This document shows, piece by piece, positions 1 through 5,985 of a stretch of 7,831 bases of DNA; positions within the stretch are counted from its first letter, which is position 1; the number at the start of each line of letters is the position of its first letter. The notes under the pieces are model-generated. The model saw only the letters and a program-made list of their open reading frames with translations, was not told the origin of the DNA and did not search any database. The translations under genes were made by a program, and so were the position numbers. Origin of the DNA: SURF-24 sp964537965 (lineage in GTDB: Bacteria; Bacteroidota; Ignavibacteria; Ignavibacteriales; SURF-24); NCBI GenBank assembly GCA_964537965.1, contig CAZIDB010000218.1, positions 1 to 7,831 on the forward strand. The letters run 5' to 3'.

Positions 1-420
1 GGTCCAATAAGGTTATGGGAAACCACCGGTACAACATCTGAACAAAAGAGTGGTTTGGATTTATCAACTGGTCTTGCACAGTCTACAAGCTTAGCAAGTG
101 AAAAGGGTAACGTAGATCTTTATTATTCCAGCGATGGTTTCTTAGTAAGATCTGCGGATTATACCGGATTAACCAGAGTTACCTATTTTAAAGTTGGATC
201 TGCCGGCCTTCTTACAGATGGTGTAGATTCACCCACAAAAGACAATACCTGGATTAAGAATATGGGTGACAGAGAGACCAATTACGTTTTCTTGTTAGAT
301 AATGATGGAAATTATTCCAAACTTAAAATCACAAGTTATGGTGGTGGAACACCTGGAAATCCAGCTTATGTTGAAGTACAATGGATTTACAATAAGACCG
401 TTGGTGATAAGAGATTCTAA
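1..420 (+). CDS. C-terminal part of an unrecognised, probably secreted beta-rich protein (5' end outside window)
   Basis: The frame is open from base 1 to a TAA at 418-420, giving about 139 residues of a longer protein. A TTG at 55 is only an internal codon, since the reading continues upstream without a stop. The visible part is rich in Ser, Thr, Gly, Asp and aromatic residues and looks like alternating beta strands. It includes a segment NVDLYYSSDGFLV, then TNYVFLLDNDGNYSKLKI near the end, and a last strand VQWIYNKTVGDKRF. The pattern 'acquire and display a value for the data unit, then a final W-Y/F strand ending in RF' resembles C-terminal domains of exported Bacteroidota-type proteins of unknown function. 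I cannot name a family, and a HmuY-like fold is only a guess. No transmembrane segment is visible. A strong terminator follows, so this is the last gene of its transcript. Confidence 0.75.
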   Translation, partial: GPIRLWETTGTTSEQKSGLDLSTGLAQSTSLASEKGNVDLYYSSDGFLVRSADYTGLTRVTYFKVGSAGLLTDGVDSPTKDNTWIKNMGDRETNYVFLLDNDGNYSKLKITSYGGGTPGNPAYVEVQWIYNKTVGDKRF

Positions 421-443
421 TTTATAAGCAATATTTTTCTTTT

Positions 444-475
444 AAGGCTGTCTGCTAAAGGCAGCCTTTTTATTT
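444..475 (+). terminator. Intrinsic terminator after the first gene
   Basis: AAGGCTGTC at 444-452 pairs with GGCAGCCTT at 460-468 (9 bp including one G-T wobble) around the 7-nt loop TGCTAAA, and a T-rich run follows. It lies 24 bp after the stop of the first gene and so separates it from the hydrolase gene at 559. Confidence 0.88.
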
Positions 476-558
476 ATAATTGATCTCTGAAGAAATCCTA
501 CCTGAAAATAATTATATTGGAATCAATAATTTTCTTTACAAGCGATTAGAGTTTTATC

Positions 559-1317
559 TTGACGGAAACTTATCATAAATGGAATTCAATGTACCTCAGC
601 AGAGATTTTGAAATGCTTGTGTTCGGCAATGATGGCTTTCCTATTGTTTTATTTCCACCAGAGAAAGGAAGATATTTTACTAATAAAGATTTTGGACTTG
701 TAAATTCCGCAAATGATTTACTCGATTCAGGTAAAATAAAAATTTACTGCCCGGACGGAATTGATAATGACAGCTGGTACAATTATTCAATTCATCCCGC
801 CGATAGAATTAAAACTCATAATGGTTATGAGAACCTTATTTTATACGATGTTATTGCTTTTGCAAAACATGAAACCGGCAAAAATAAAGTTTGTTTGGCA
901 GGATGCGGATTTGGTGCTTATCATGCTCTCAATACCGGCATGCGTCATCCTGATCTTGTTGACTCACTAATTTTGCTTGGTGGATTTTATAACATTCGCC
1001 GGTTTATTTACGGCTTTTATAATGATGACGCATATTTTAATTCTCCGCTTGATTATTTGCCGGGACTGGAAGATTCCTGGTATCTTGATAGAATAAGAAA
1101 AATGAAAATCATTATAGGTACAGGGGAAAATGATTTATATCTGGAAGAAAACAAACAACTCTCATCAGTATTTTTAAATAAACAAATTGATCACTGGCTA
1201 AATATTAAACAAGGTGCGGGGCACGATTGGAATTGGTGGCGTGAAATGTTTCCTGATTATCTTAACCGTTTAACAATTGTTCAGAATGAAAAATCCGCCA
1301 GGTTAATTGCTGATTAG
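559..1317 (+). CDS. Esterase-family alpha/beta hydrolase homologue lacking the nucleophile serine
   Basis: A 252-residue protein resembling the cytoplasmic 'putative esterase' group (PF00756, esterase D-like). Family features seen are the N-terminal HKWNSMYLSRDFEMLVFGN segment, the CPDGIDNDSWYN segment after strand 4, YHALNTGMRHPDL after the nucleophile elbow, the YFNSPLDYLPGL segment, and the final GAGHDWNWW. In the family the elbow reads G-C-S-x-G. Here it is G115-C116-G117-F118-G119, codons GGA TGC GGA TTT GGT, so the catalytic Ser is Gly. The likely acid (D192 in GENDLYLEEN) and base (H222 in GAGHDW) are kept. The start is TTG at 559: an in-frame TAG at 547 excludes earlier starts, and the next Met (589) would cut into the conserved N-terminus. 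No strong Shine-Dalgarno site and no signal peptide are seen. It is probably monocistronic and convergent with the Memo operon. It may be a pseudoenzyme with a binding role. The family call is firm, the activity is not. Confidence 0.85.
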   Translation: MTETYHKWNSMYLSRDFEMLVFGNDGFPIVLFPPEKGRYFTNKDFGLVNSANDLLDSGKIKIYCPDGIDNDSWYNYSIHPADRIKTHNGYENLILYDVIAFAKHETGKNKVCLAGCGFGAYHALNTGMRHPDLVDSLILLGGFYNIRRFIYGFYNDDAYFNSPLDYLPGLEDSWYLDRIRKMKIIIGTGENDLYLEENKQLSSVFLNKQIDHWLNIKQGAGHDWNWWREMFPDYLNRLTIVQNEKSARLIAD

Positions 1318-1330
1318 TCTTTATATCGTT

Positions 1331-1404
1331 CTCCAGCCACAGGTTGGTAAACTTAATCTTATTCTTACTCCATCCAGAGGCTGGTAAACTTAATCTTATT
1401 CTTA
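1331..1404 (+). repeat. Two tandem copies of a 37-bp palindrome-headed repeat
   Basis: Unit 1 (1331-1367) and unit 2 (1368-1404) abut exactly and differ only in the head. Each begins with a small inverted repeat (CCAGCC-ACA-GGTTGG in unit 1, CCATCC-AGA-GGCTGG in unit 2) and ends with an identical 20-bp tail, TAAACTTAATCTTATTCTTA (1348-1367 and 1385-1404). The array sits 13 bp after the hydrolase stop, in a gap between convergent genes. Two diverged copies occur further on (1525-1583). No spacers are present, so this is not CRISPR. The function is unknown. Confidence 0.85.
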
Positions 1405-1444
1405 ATTCAACCAAAGCAGGGTATTGTAGAATTAAATATTAGCG

Positions 1445-1509
1445 CATCTTGAGCGAAGTCGAAAGATGATTTTAAATTATTTTCGTGGTTCGACTCCGCT
1501 CACCACGAA
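1445..1509 (+). repeat. Inverted-repeat element of the 'TGAGCGAAGTCGAA' type
   Basis: The outer pairing is TGAGCGAAGTCGAA (1450-1463) against TTCGACTCCGCTCA (1489-1502), 13 of 14 bases complementary. Each half also forms its own hairpin: CATCTT (1445-1450) with AAGATG (1463-1468), and TTCGTGGT (1482-1489) with ACCACGAA (1502-1509). The same core is, to my knowledge, a frequent interspersed intergenic sequence in Bacteroidota and related genomes. It carries no gene, so it is at most a non-autonomous element or a structural RNA/terminator module. It lies between the two pairs of the 37-bp repeat. Confidence 0.8.
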
Positions 1510-1519
1510 GATTTTTTTT
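1482..1519 (+). terminator. Hairpin plus T8 tract, right half of the inverted-repeat element
   Basis: An 8-bp stem TTCGTGGT/ACCACGAA (1482-1489 and 1502-1509) with a 12-nt loop is followed by GA and eight T (1512-1519). It is placed and oriented to stop transcription leaving the hydrolase gene, although it lies about 165 bp past the stop codon. On the minus strand the hairpin is followed by a mixed A/T run without a clear T tract, so it suits the + direction better. Confidence 0.6.
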
Positions 1520-1524
1520 CTATG

Positions 1525-1583
1525 CAACAGCCTGCAAAAACTGGTAATCTTACTCCAGCCTACGACTGGTAAACTTTTTCTTA
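1525..1583 (+). repeat. Two diverged copies of the 37-bp repeat
   Basis: The first copy (1525-1552) reads as an AGCC head and CTGGTAATCTTA tail with the middle altered. The second (1553-1583) reads CTCCAGCC-TAC-GACTGG followed by TAAACTTTTTCTTA. Both keep the order 'CAGCC, about 3-7 nt, CTGG, TAA-CTT-rich tail' of the units at 1331-1404 and again abut directly. They look like older members of one array that is now separated by the inverted-repeat element at 1445-1519. Confidence 0.6.
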
Positions 1584-1604
1584 CTCTTTCTCTTAATCAT
1601 AATC

Positions 1605-2423
1605 TTAATTGTATAGTACCGCAGAAAGATAACCGACTACTTCCGAATCATCACCGGTAGTATCACCCGAATCACTTCTGTGAAGCACTTTTGATTTGGT
1701 AATATTCATCATAGATGCAGTTTTTAAGGCAACCACAATACCACCTCCTCCGCATGCTTCACACTTACTTAGCTCAAGATCATTCTGGAGGGATTCAAAA
1801 TCAAAATTAGTTATATGCCTTTCAATTACTGAATCCAGATGGTCGGCAACAACTTTAGAATAAAAGTGCGAAAGATCAGAACTGGAAATAATAATTGTAT
1901 CTTCATCAACTACTTTAGATAATTGTTCTGCAAGTTCAAACAGATAATTTCTTCGCTGATCACCAATAACCATTGGAACAATTGAAAAATCTTTTAGCAC
2001 AATTTGAAGAAACGGAAGCTGAACTTCTATTGCGTGTTCCTGCTTATGTCCTTCCCTTCCCGCAAAAATTACTTTACTGCTTTCTACAAGTTTATCTCTT
2101 ACTTCCTTGTTAACCGGCACCGTTCCTAACGGAGTTTCATATGCATCTCCATTAAAGATAGATATTCCCTGGAAGTATTCCCTGTGGCTCGGAGAAATAA
2201 CAATAATGGTTTTGTATTTCCTTCCGGTTAGTAAGTTAAATGCATAGGCGGCAGTTTTTCCTGAATACATATATCCGGCATGAGGAACAATACAAGCGAA
2301 AATTTTTTCGGGATGAAAATCAGTTTTATTTTCTTTGAGCATATAATTTATGCTGTCTTCTAATTTCCTGGTGTTAGCAGGATAAAACATTCCCGCTACG
2401 GCAGGTGGTCTAATTGCTTGCAT
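1605..2423 (-). CDS. amrB: Memo-like protein, AmmeMemoRadiSam system protein B
   Basis: A 272-residue Memo-family protein (PF01875), related in fold to class III extradiol dioxygenases. The whole family length is covered: IRPPAVAGMFYPAN at 4-17, IVPHAGYMYSGKTAAYAF at 45-62, SPSH at 77-80, EHAIEVQLPFLQ at 129-140, SSSDLSHF at 180-187, CEACGGGGI at 221-229, and SDSGDTTGD before the C-terminal VVGYLS. H48, H80, H186 and C224 line up with the His/His/His/Cys metal-binding set described for human MEMO1, so metal (iron or copper) binding is plausible; a reaction is not established. I chose ATG at 2423 because GGAGG lies 7 nt upstream and the conserved N-terminus begins there; the upstream TTG at 2441 would add six residues that include the ribosome-binding site. 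It is the last gene of a three-gene operon and overlaps the AMMECR1 gene by 14 nt. It is cytoplasmic with no signal peptide. Confidence 0.93.
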   Translation of the reverse strand: MQAIRPPAVAGMFYPANTRKLEDSINYMLKENKTDFHPEKIFACIVPHAGYMYSGKTAAYAFNLLTGRKYKTIIVISPSHREYFQGISIFNGDAYETPLGTVPVNKEVRDKLVESSKVIFAGREGHKQEHAIEVQLPFLQIVLKDFSIVPMVIGDQRRNYLFELAEQLSKVVDEDTIIISSSDLSHFYSKVVADHLDSVIERHITNFDFESLQNDLELSKCEACGGGGIVVALKTASMMNITKSKVLHRSDSGDTTGDDSEVVGYLSAVLYN

Positions 2424-2985
2424 GTTCTTTCCTCCATTCAACTTCGGAGAATACAGTTGCGGTGAATAATTTCATGTTTAAAGTTTTTGTCCTCCATAAT
2501 CCTGCGGGCAAACCTGCTTTTCTGCAAATTGAACTCAGGTATTCTTCTTTATTCATATTATGTTCAATTGGAACCTGTGGCAGTAACAGTCCGCGTTTAC
2601 CGTGTTCTTCCACAATCAGGCCGTGTTTGCCAAGTTCAATTTCATCATAGCTGTTCATTTTAAATGGTGGTGATAAAACAGAAATCTCGATTTCAATTTT
2701 ATTCAACTCTTCTTTTGAGAGAGGATAAAAACGCGGGTCTCTGATTGCAGCAGATTTTGCAGCGTCAACAACAGTATCAAAAAGTTTGTTATCGGAAATT
2801 ATGTAACCGATACAGCCTCTAAGCTCTTCATCAATTTTAAGAGTTACAAATGCACCTGCTTTAAGCGCAAGATTTGGAAATGTAAAATAATCAGGCTGTT
2901 GAACAGGTTTATGATTAAAAATTTCCTCAATGGATAACCTCGCGGTCTTAAGCAGAATTTCCTTTTCTTTAACCGTCAATTCCAT
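2410..2985 (-). CDS. amrA: AMMECR1-domain protein, AmmeMemoRadiSam system protein A
   Basis: A 191-residue protein that is one complete AMMECR1 domain (PF01871), the usual length for stand-alone prokaryotic members. The signature LRGCIG is at 55-60, followed by RDPRFYPL at 82-89, the strand IEIEISVLSPP at 97-107, HGLIVEEHGKRGLLLPQVP at 121-139 and a C-terminal K-x-G-L-P-x-x-x-W segment (GLPAGLWRT). The fold is known from archaeal structures, but the biochemical role is not settled; mutations of the human gene cause disease. Its steady pairing with Memo and a radical SAM enzyme led to the system name. Here only the pairing with Memo is seen. The start ATG at 2985 has an excellent Shine-Dalgarno site. 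The stop overlaps the Memo start by 14 nt and the DUF4905-like gene ends 16 nt upstream, so the three are very likely one operon. No export signal. Confidence 0.94.
   Translation of the reverse strand: MELTVKEKEILLKTARLSIEEIFNHKPVQQPDYFTFPNLALKAGAFVTLKIDEELRGCIGYIISDNKLFDTVVDAAKSAAIRDPRFYPLSKEELNKIEIEISVLSPPFKMNSYDEIELGKHGLIVEEHGKRGLLLPQVPIEHNMNKEEYLSSICRKAGLPAGLWRTKTLNMKLFTATVFSEVEWRKEHASN
2431..2435 (-). promoter_or_regulatory. Ribosome-binding site of the Memo gene, inside the AMMECR1 coding region
   Basis: GGAGG on the minus strand is separated by 7 nt from the ATG at 2423-2421. It overlaps the Trp-Arg codons near the end of AMMECR1 (TGG AGG), which stops at 2410. This arrangement fixes the Memo start and suggests translational coupling of the two proteins. 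Confidence 0.8.
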
Positions 2986-2990
2986 TTGAT

Positions 2991-2997
2991 CCTCCTT
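2991..2997 (-). promoter_or_regulatory. Strong ribosome-binding site of the AMMECR1 gene
   Basis: AAGGAGG on the minus strand, 5 nt before the ATG at 2985-2983, lies in the 16-nt gap after the DUF4905-like gene. It is the best Shine-Dalgarno match in the window; the + strand genes have weak or no matches. Confidence 0.85.
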
Positions 2998-3001
2998 GAA
3001 A

Positions 3002-3823
3002 TTAACTTATCTCAAATACTTCAACTTTAGTTTTCTCTTTAATCACAAATAAAAGATTGTCTTTCATAAAGTAGGAATCGGGAACATAAGAATTAGCATC
3101 ACTTAAAAGAACTTTACTTATAATGTTGGAAGTATTTTTTAAATCGGTAATAAAAAATTTATTTACAAGTTTTCCATATTCAGTTTTTGTAAAGATATTA
3201 AAAAACAGAAAATCTTTGTACAAAATATATTCAATATTCCCTTCAGGTAACAAACCGTTGGTATTGTTAACAATAATTGATTTTACTTCGTCACTTTCGT
3301 CATCGTTTTTAAAGATGAAGGGAAAGCTGTAAGCCTTATATTTTTCCTCTTCAGGAATTGATTCTCTTATTATATTTATAGAAGCGGCATCTTCACCATG
3401 CTCATCAATTAATTCACCTGTAAGGTAATTAAGCGTAAAGAATTCTCTTGTTTCAAATTTCTGCCTGAACACATAAACTTTGTCTTCGTGAATAAAGAGA
3501 AAGGAATATTTATCGGTTTGCCACAAAACTTTTGATGAATCGATATCATAAGCGATAATGACTTTATGCCCCGGCATGTTCGGTTGAGTAAACTTGTGGA
3601 AGTAAATTATTTCTTTATAGATAGTCTCAATTCCAACCCAGTATTTTTCGTTGAGCTGAAAATCTTTAAAGACTGGTTTGCCATCTTCAGCCTGGACACA
3701 ATTATAAAAAGCTTCCCGCTTTTCAATGTCTCTTTCTTCAATTATCAATTTATTTTTATCGGATAACAGCAGCCGCCAGATTTGTCTTTTATTGGTGACT
3801 GTGTACTTTTTATTTATCTTCAT
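3002..3823 (-). CDS. DUF4905-like protein of unknown function, first gene of the AMMECR1-Memo operon
   Basis: A 273-residue protein without signal peptide or membrane segment, so probably cytoplasmic. It is rich in short alternating strands with aromatic residues, and phrases such as AYDIDSSKVLWQT (about 91-103) and NYLTGELIDEHG recall the blades of WD/PQQ-type beta-propellers. The N-terminal IWRLLLSDKNKLIIEERD (15-32), the YWVGIETIYKEIIYFHKF segment (61-78) and PNMPGHK (81-87) match what I remember of DUF4905, a family known from Bacteroidota. I assign it from memory of the pattern, not from a search. No catalytic motif is recognisable. It starts at the ATG at 3823 with no strong Shine-Dalgarno site; the downstream spacing to AMMECR1 is 16 nt, so it leads the operon and its co-transcription suggests a role tied to the AMMECR1/Memo pair or simple chance linkage. 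Confidence 0.7.
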   Translation of the reverse strand: MKINKKYTVTNKRQIWRLLLSDKNKLIIEERDIEKREAFYNCVQAEDGKPVFKDFQLNEKYWVGIETIYKEIIYFHKFTQPNMPGHKVIIAYDIDSSKVLWQTDKYSFLFIHEDKVYVFRQKFETREFFTLNYLTGELIDEHGEDAASINIIRESIPEEEKYKAYSFPFIFKNDDESDEVKSIIVNNTNGLLPEGNIEYILYKDFLFFNIFTKTEYGKLVNKFFITDLKNTSNIISKVLLSDANSYVPDSYFMKDNLLFVIKEKTKVEVFEIS

Positions 3824-3849
3824 TTTACTTTTAATTACTTTTACATCAA

Positions 3850-3855
3850 ATTATA
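3850..3855 (-). promoter_or_regulatory. Possible -10 box for the DUF4905-AMMECR1-Memo operon
   Basis: TATAAT on the minus strand lies 26 nt upstream of the ATG at 3823, in the 100-bp gap shared with the divergent GH13 gene. No convincing -35 box stands at the right distance, so this rests on the exact hexamer and position alone. Confidence 0.3.
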
Positions 3856-3866
3856 TACAGCTATTA

Positions 3867-3896
3867 ATTGCAGCATTAAATTTGCAATTATTTTTG
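3867..3896 (+). promoter_or_regulatory. Possible Bacteroidota-type promoter for the GH13 gene
   Basis: TATTTTTG at 3889-3896 fits the Bacteroidota -7 consensus TAnnTTTG exactly, and ATTG at 3867-3870 is 18 bp upstream where a TTTG-like -33 box is expected. The predicted start would leave a leader of about 20 nt before the ATG at 3924. In such AT-rich DNA a chance match is quite possible. Confidence 0.4.
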
Positions 3897-3923
3897 AAAA
3901 ATCCAACTTACTATGGAATCGTT

Positions 3924-5771
3924 ATGAAGAGTCTTAATACAACATTCAGGTTAACCTGTATCGCAATTCTTGTAACCGCTATTAATATTTGCTTTGCACA
4001 GAGCTTTGAAATAAATAAGATTGAGCCGCCAAACTGGTGGGCAGGCATGAAAACCAACAAAATCAATCTGATGGTTTATGGAAAGAATCTGGCAGAGGTT
4101 CAGGCTCAGTTCACTTTACCAGGTTCTAAAGTTGTTAAGATTAATAAAGCTGAGAATACCAATTACATTTTTATTGATGCAGAAATTGGCGACAAAGCAG
4201 ACGAGACAAATAAAATTATTTTTACAAGCGGAAATGACAAAGTAGAATTTGCCTTCCCGATTTGTAAGAGAGAAAATGCCGATGATCGTTATAAAGGATT
4301 CAGCCAGAAAGATGTAATCTATTTGATTATGCCAGATAGATTTTCCGATGGTGATATAACAAATAATTCAGTTGAAGGCTTAGTTGATAAATATAATCCG
4401 ACGTCAAGAATCGGAAGACATGGCGGAGACATAAAAGGAATTCTGAATCATCTAGACTATGTGAAGGATTTAGGATGTAATACAATCTGGATGACTCCGC
4501 TTACAGAAAATAATATGGGAATAAGTTACCACGGTTATGCGGTAACGGATCATTATAAAATTGATGCACGGTTCGGAAGCAATAAAGATTATTTTGATTT
4601 GGTAAAGGAAGCTCATCAGAAAGGATTAAAAATTATTTTAGATCATGTGGCAAACCATATTGGCATAAATCACCCCTGGATGAAAAATCTTCCCTTTCCT
4701 GATTGGATAAACGGTGATGCGAAAAATTTCCATACAACCTCTCATCATAATTCGTCTTACTACGATATCAACAGTGATGAACAAACGAGAGAATATTCAA
4801 ATACAGGTTGGTTCGTTAAAGAAATGCCTGACCTGAATCCGCGAAATCCATTCCTTGCCAGGTATCTTATTCAAAACACAATCTGGTGGATTGAATCCAG
4901 CGGGCTTGACGGAATAAGAGAAGATACTTACCCGTATGGCGATCAGAAATTTTTAGCTGATTGGGCTAAGACAATTTTGGAAGAGTATCCTGATTTCAAT
5001 ATTGTTGGAGAAGTATGGATTGGCGATCCGGCATTCAGGGCTCCGTTTCAGAAAGACAGCAGATTTCCGAAAGAGTTTGATAGTAACTTACCTGCAGTGA
5101 CCGATTTCGGATTTCAGGAAGCATGCCGAGATGTATTTGCGAATGATAAAAGTATCAGGCTGATTTACGAATTAATTGCAAAAGATAATCTTTATGCTAA
5201 TCCGACAAACCTTGTTACTTTTATTGATAACCATGATATTGAAAGATTAATCTTTTCAACCAATGGCAACTTAGGTAAGACTAAGCAGGCATTGGCACTG
5301 CTTCTTACTACAAGAGGAATCCCACAGATATTATACGGAACAGAAATTGGTTTAATGGGCGGGAAAGATCATGGAGAATTACGCCAGGATTTTCCCGGTG
5401 GTTTTCCAAACGATAATAGAAACGCATTCAATAAAGACGAACGGACTGAACAGGAAAATGATATCTTCAACTTCACGAAGAAAGTGCTTGAGATAAGAAA
5501 AAGTTTTACAGCACTGCAGGATGGAAAACTAATTCACTACCCGCCGAAAGATGAAGTTTATTATTACTTCAGAGTAAAGGAAGGGCAAAAGATTCTTGTT
5601 GTTATAAATAACAATAACAATAGTGTTGAATTCAATCCGGAGTTTATTTCTTACCAGTTTGAAAATAAAACTGCCTTAATTGATTTGATGAATGGTGATG
5701 AAATTAAAATCACTGATGGTTTTGAAATTCCTTTGGAAGCGATTGGTGTAAGAATTTTTGAAGTGAGGTAA
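3924..5771 (+). CDS. Exported GH13 cyclomaltodextrinase/neopullulanase-like alpha-glucan hydrolase (SusA-like)
   Basis: A 615-residue glycoside hydrolase that cleaves alpha-1,4 links in cyclodextrins, pullulan or malto-oligosaccharides. Residues 1-25 form a signal peptide (basic start, hydrophobic core, CFA before Q26) with no lipobox, so it is likely periplasmic. About 27-115 match the Cyc-maltodext_N domain (IEPPNWWAGMKTNKINLMVYG). The catalytic barrel runs from about 130 to 525: region I DHVANH at 240-245, region II GIREDTYPY with nucleophile D334, region III GEVW with acid/base E363, and region IV FIDNHD ending in D438. A beta-sandwich C-terminal domain follows. All three catalytic acids are present. 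ATG 3924 is preferred: the frame is open back to 3726, but that part lies in the divergent gene and lacks a reason to be translated, and 3924 gives a good signal peptide. It stands alone, without SusC/SusD genes in view. The exact substrate cannot be told from sequence. Confidence 0.93.
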   Translation: MKSLNTTFRLTCIAILVTAINICFAQSFEINKIEPPNWWAGMKTNKINLMVYGKNLAEVQAQFTLPGSKVVKINKAENTNYIFIDAEIGDKADETNKIIFTSGNDKVEFAFPICKRENADDRYKGFSQKDVIYLIMPDRFSDGDITNNSVEGLVDKYNPTSRIGRHGGDIKGILNHLDYVKDLGCNTIWMTPLTENNMGISYHGYAVTDHYKIDARFGSNKDYFDLVKEAHQKGLKIILDHVANHIGINHPWMKNLPFPDWINGDAKNFHTTSHHNSSYYDINSDEQTREYSNTGWFVKEMPDLNPRNPFLARYLIQNTIWWIESSGLDGIREDTYPYGDQKFLADWAKTILEEYPDFNIVGEVWIGDPAFRAPFQKDSRFPKEFDSNLPAVTDFGFQEACRDVFANDKSIRLIYELIAKDNLYANPTNLVTFIDNHDIERLIFSTNGNLGKTKQALALLLTTRGIPQILYGTEIGLMGGKDHGELRQDFPGGFPNDNRNAFNKDERTEQENDIFNFTKKVLEIRKSFTALQDGKLIHYPPKDEVYYYFRVKEGQKILVVINNNNNSVEFNPEFISYQFENKTALIDLMNGDEIKITDGFEIPLEAIGVRIFEVR

Positions 5772-5846
5772 AACTAGCGGTTTACATTTAATTTTTTTTC
5801 TAATGTACTCGCCACCTTTCTGGTACTGTCTAAAAATTAGTGTAGC

Positions 5847-5929
5847 TGTCATTGCGAGGAGTATAACGACGAAGCAATCTATCTCATCAACACTAGAAAT
5901 TAGATTATTTCACTTTGCTCGCTATGACA
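5847..5929. repeat. Imperfect palindromic element of the 'TGTCATTGCGAG' type
   Basis: TGTCATTGCGAG (5847-5858) is complementary at 11 of 12 bases to CTCGCTATGACA (5918-5929). Inside, ACGACGAAGCAATCT follows the left arm and AGATTATTTCACTTTGCT precedes the right arm as a weaker continuation of the palindrome. The same terminal sequence with a 'GACGAAGCAATC' interior is, to my knowledge, a common interspersed repeat in many bacteria. It has no coding content. It lies in the 214-bp gap between the convergent GH13 and serine hydrolase genes, where a transcript through it could fold into a long hairpin. Confidence 0.8.
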
Positions 5930-5985
5930 ATTCTACTTTTTATACAATCCCGTGGTTGGGCAAGTTGAAAGAATAAAAAATTCTC

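Noticed and set aside
761..970. 69-codon frame inside the hydrolase gene
   Set aside because: Shadow of the hydrolase in another frame; no domain, and the real frame has clear family motifs.
1331..1583. CRISPR array
   Set aside because: Units abut directly with no unique spacers, the copies differ in their heads, and no cas gene is near.
1466..1660. 64-codon + strand frame across the repeat-rich gap
   Set aside because: It runs through the inverted-repeat element, the terminator hairpin and into the 3' end of the Memo gene; the composition is that of repeats, not of a protein.
2424..2441. TTG at 2441 as the start of the Memo gene
   Set aside because: The six extra residues include the GGAGG ribosome-binding site of the ATG at 2423, and the conserved Memo N-terminus begins at the ATG.
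2414..2650. 78-codon + strand frame opposite AMMECR1
   Set aside because: Antisense shadow of a gene with strong family evidence; no start signal.
3726..3923. In-frame N-terminal extension of the GH13 gene giving a 681-residue product
   Set aside because: It would overlap the start of the divergent DUF4905-like gene by nearly 100 bp and adds an odd hydrophobic stretch. ATG 3924 gives a regular signal peptide and leaves room for promoters.
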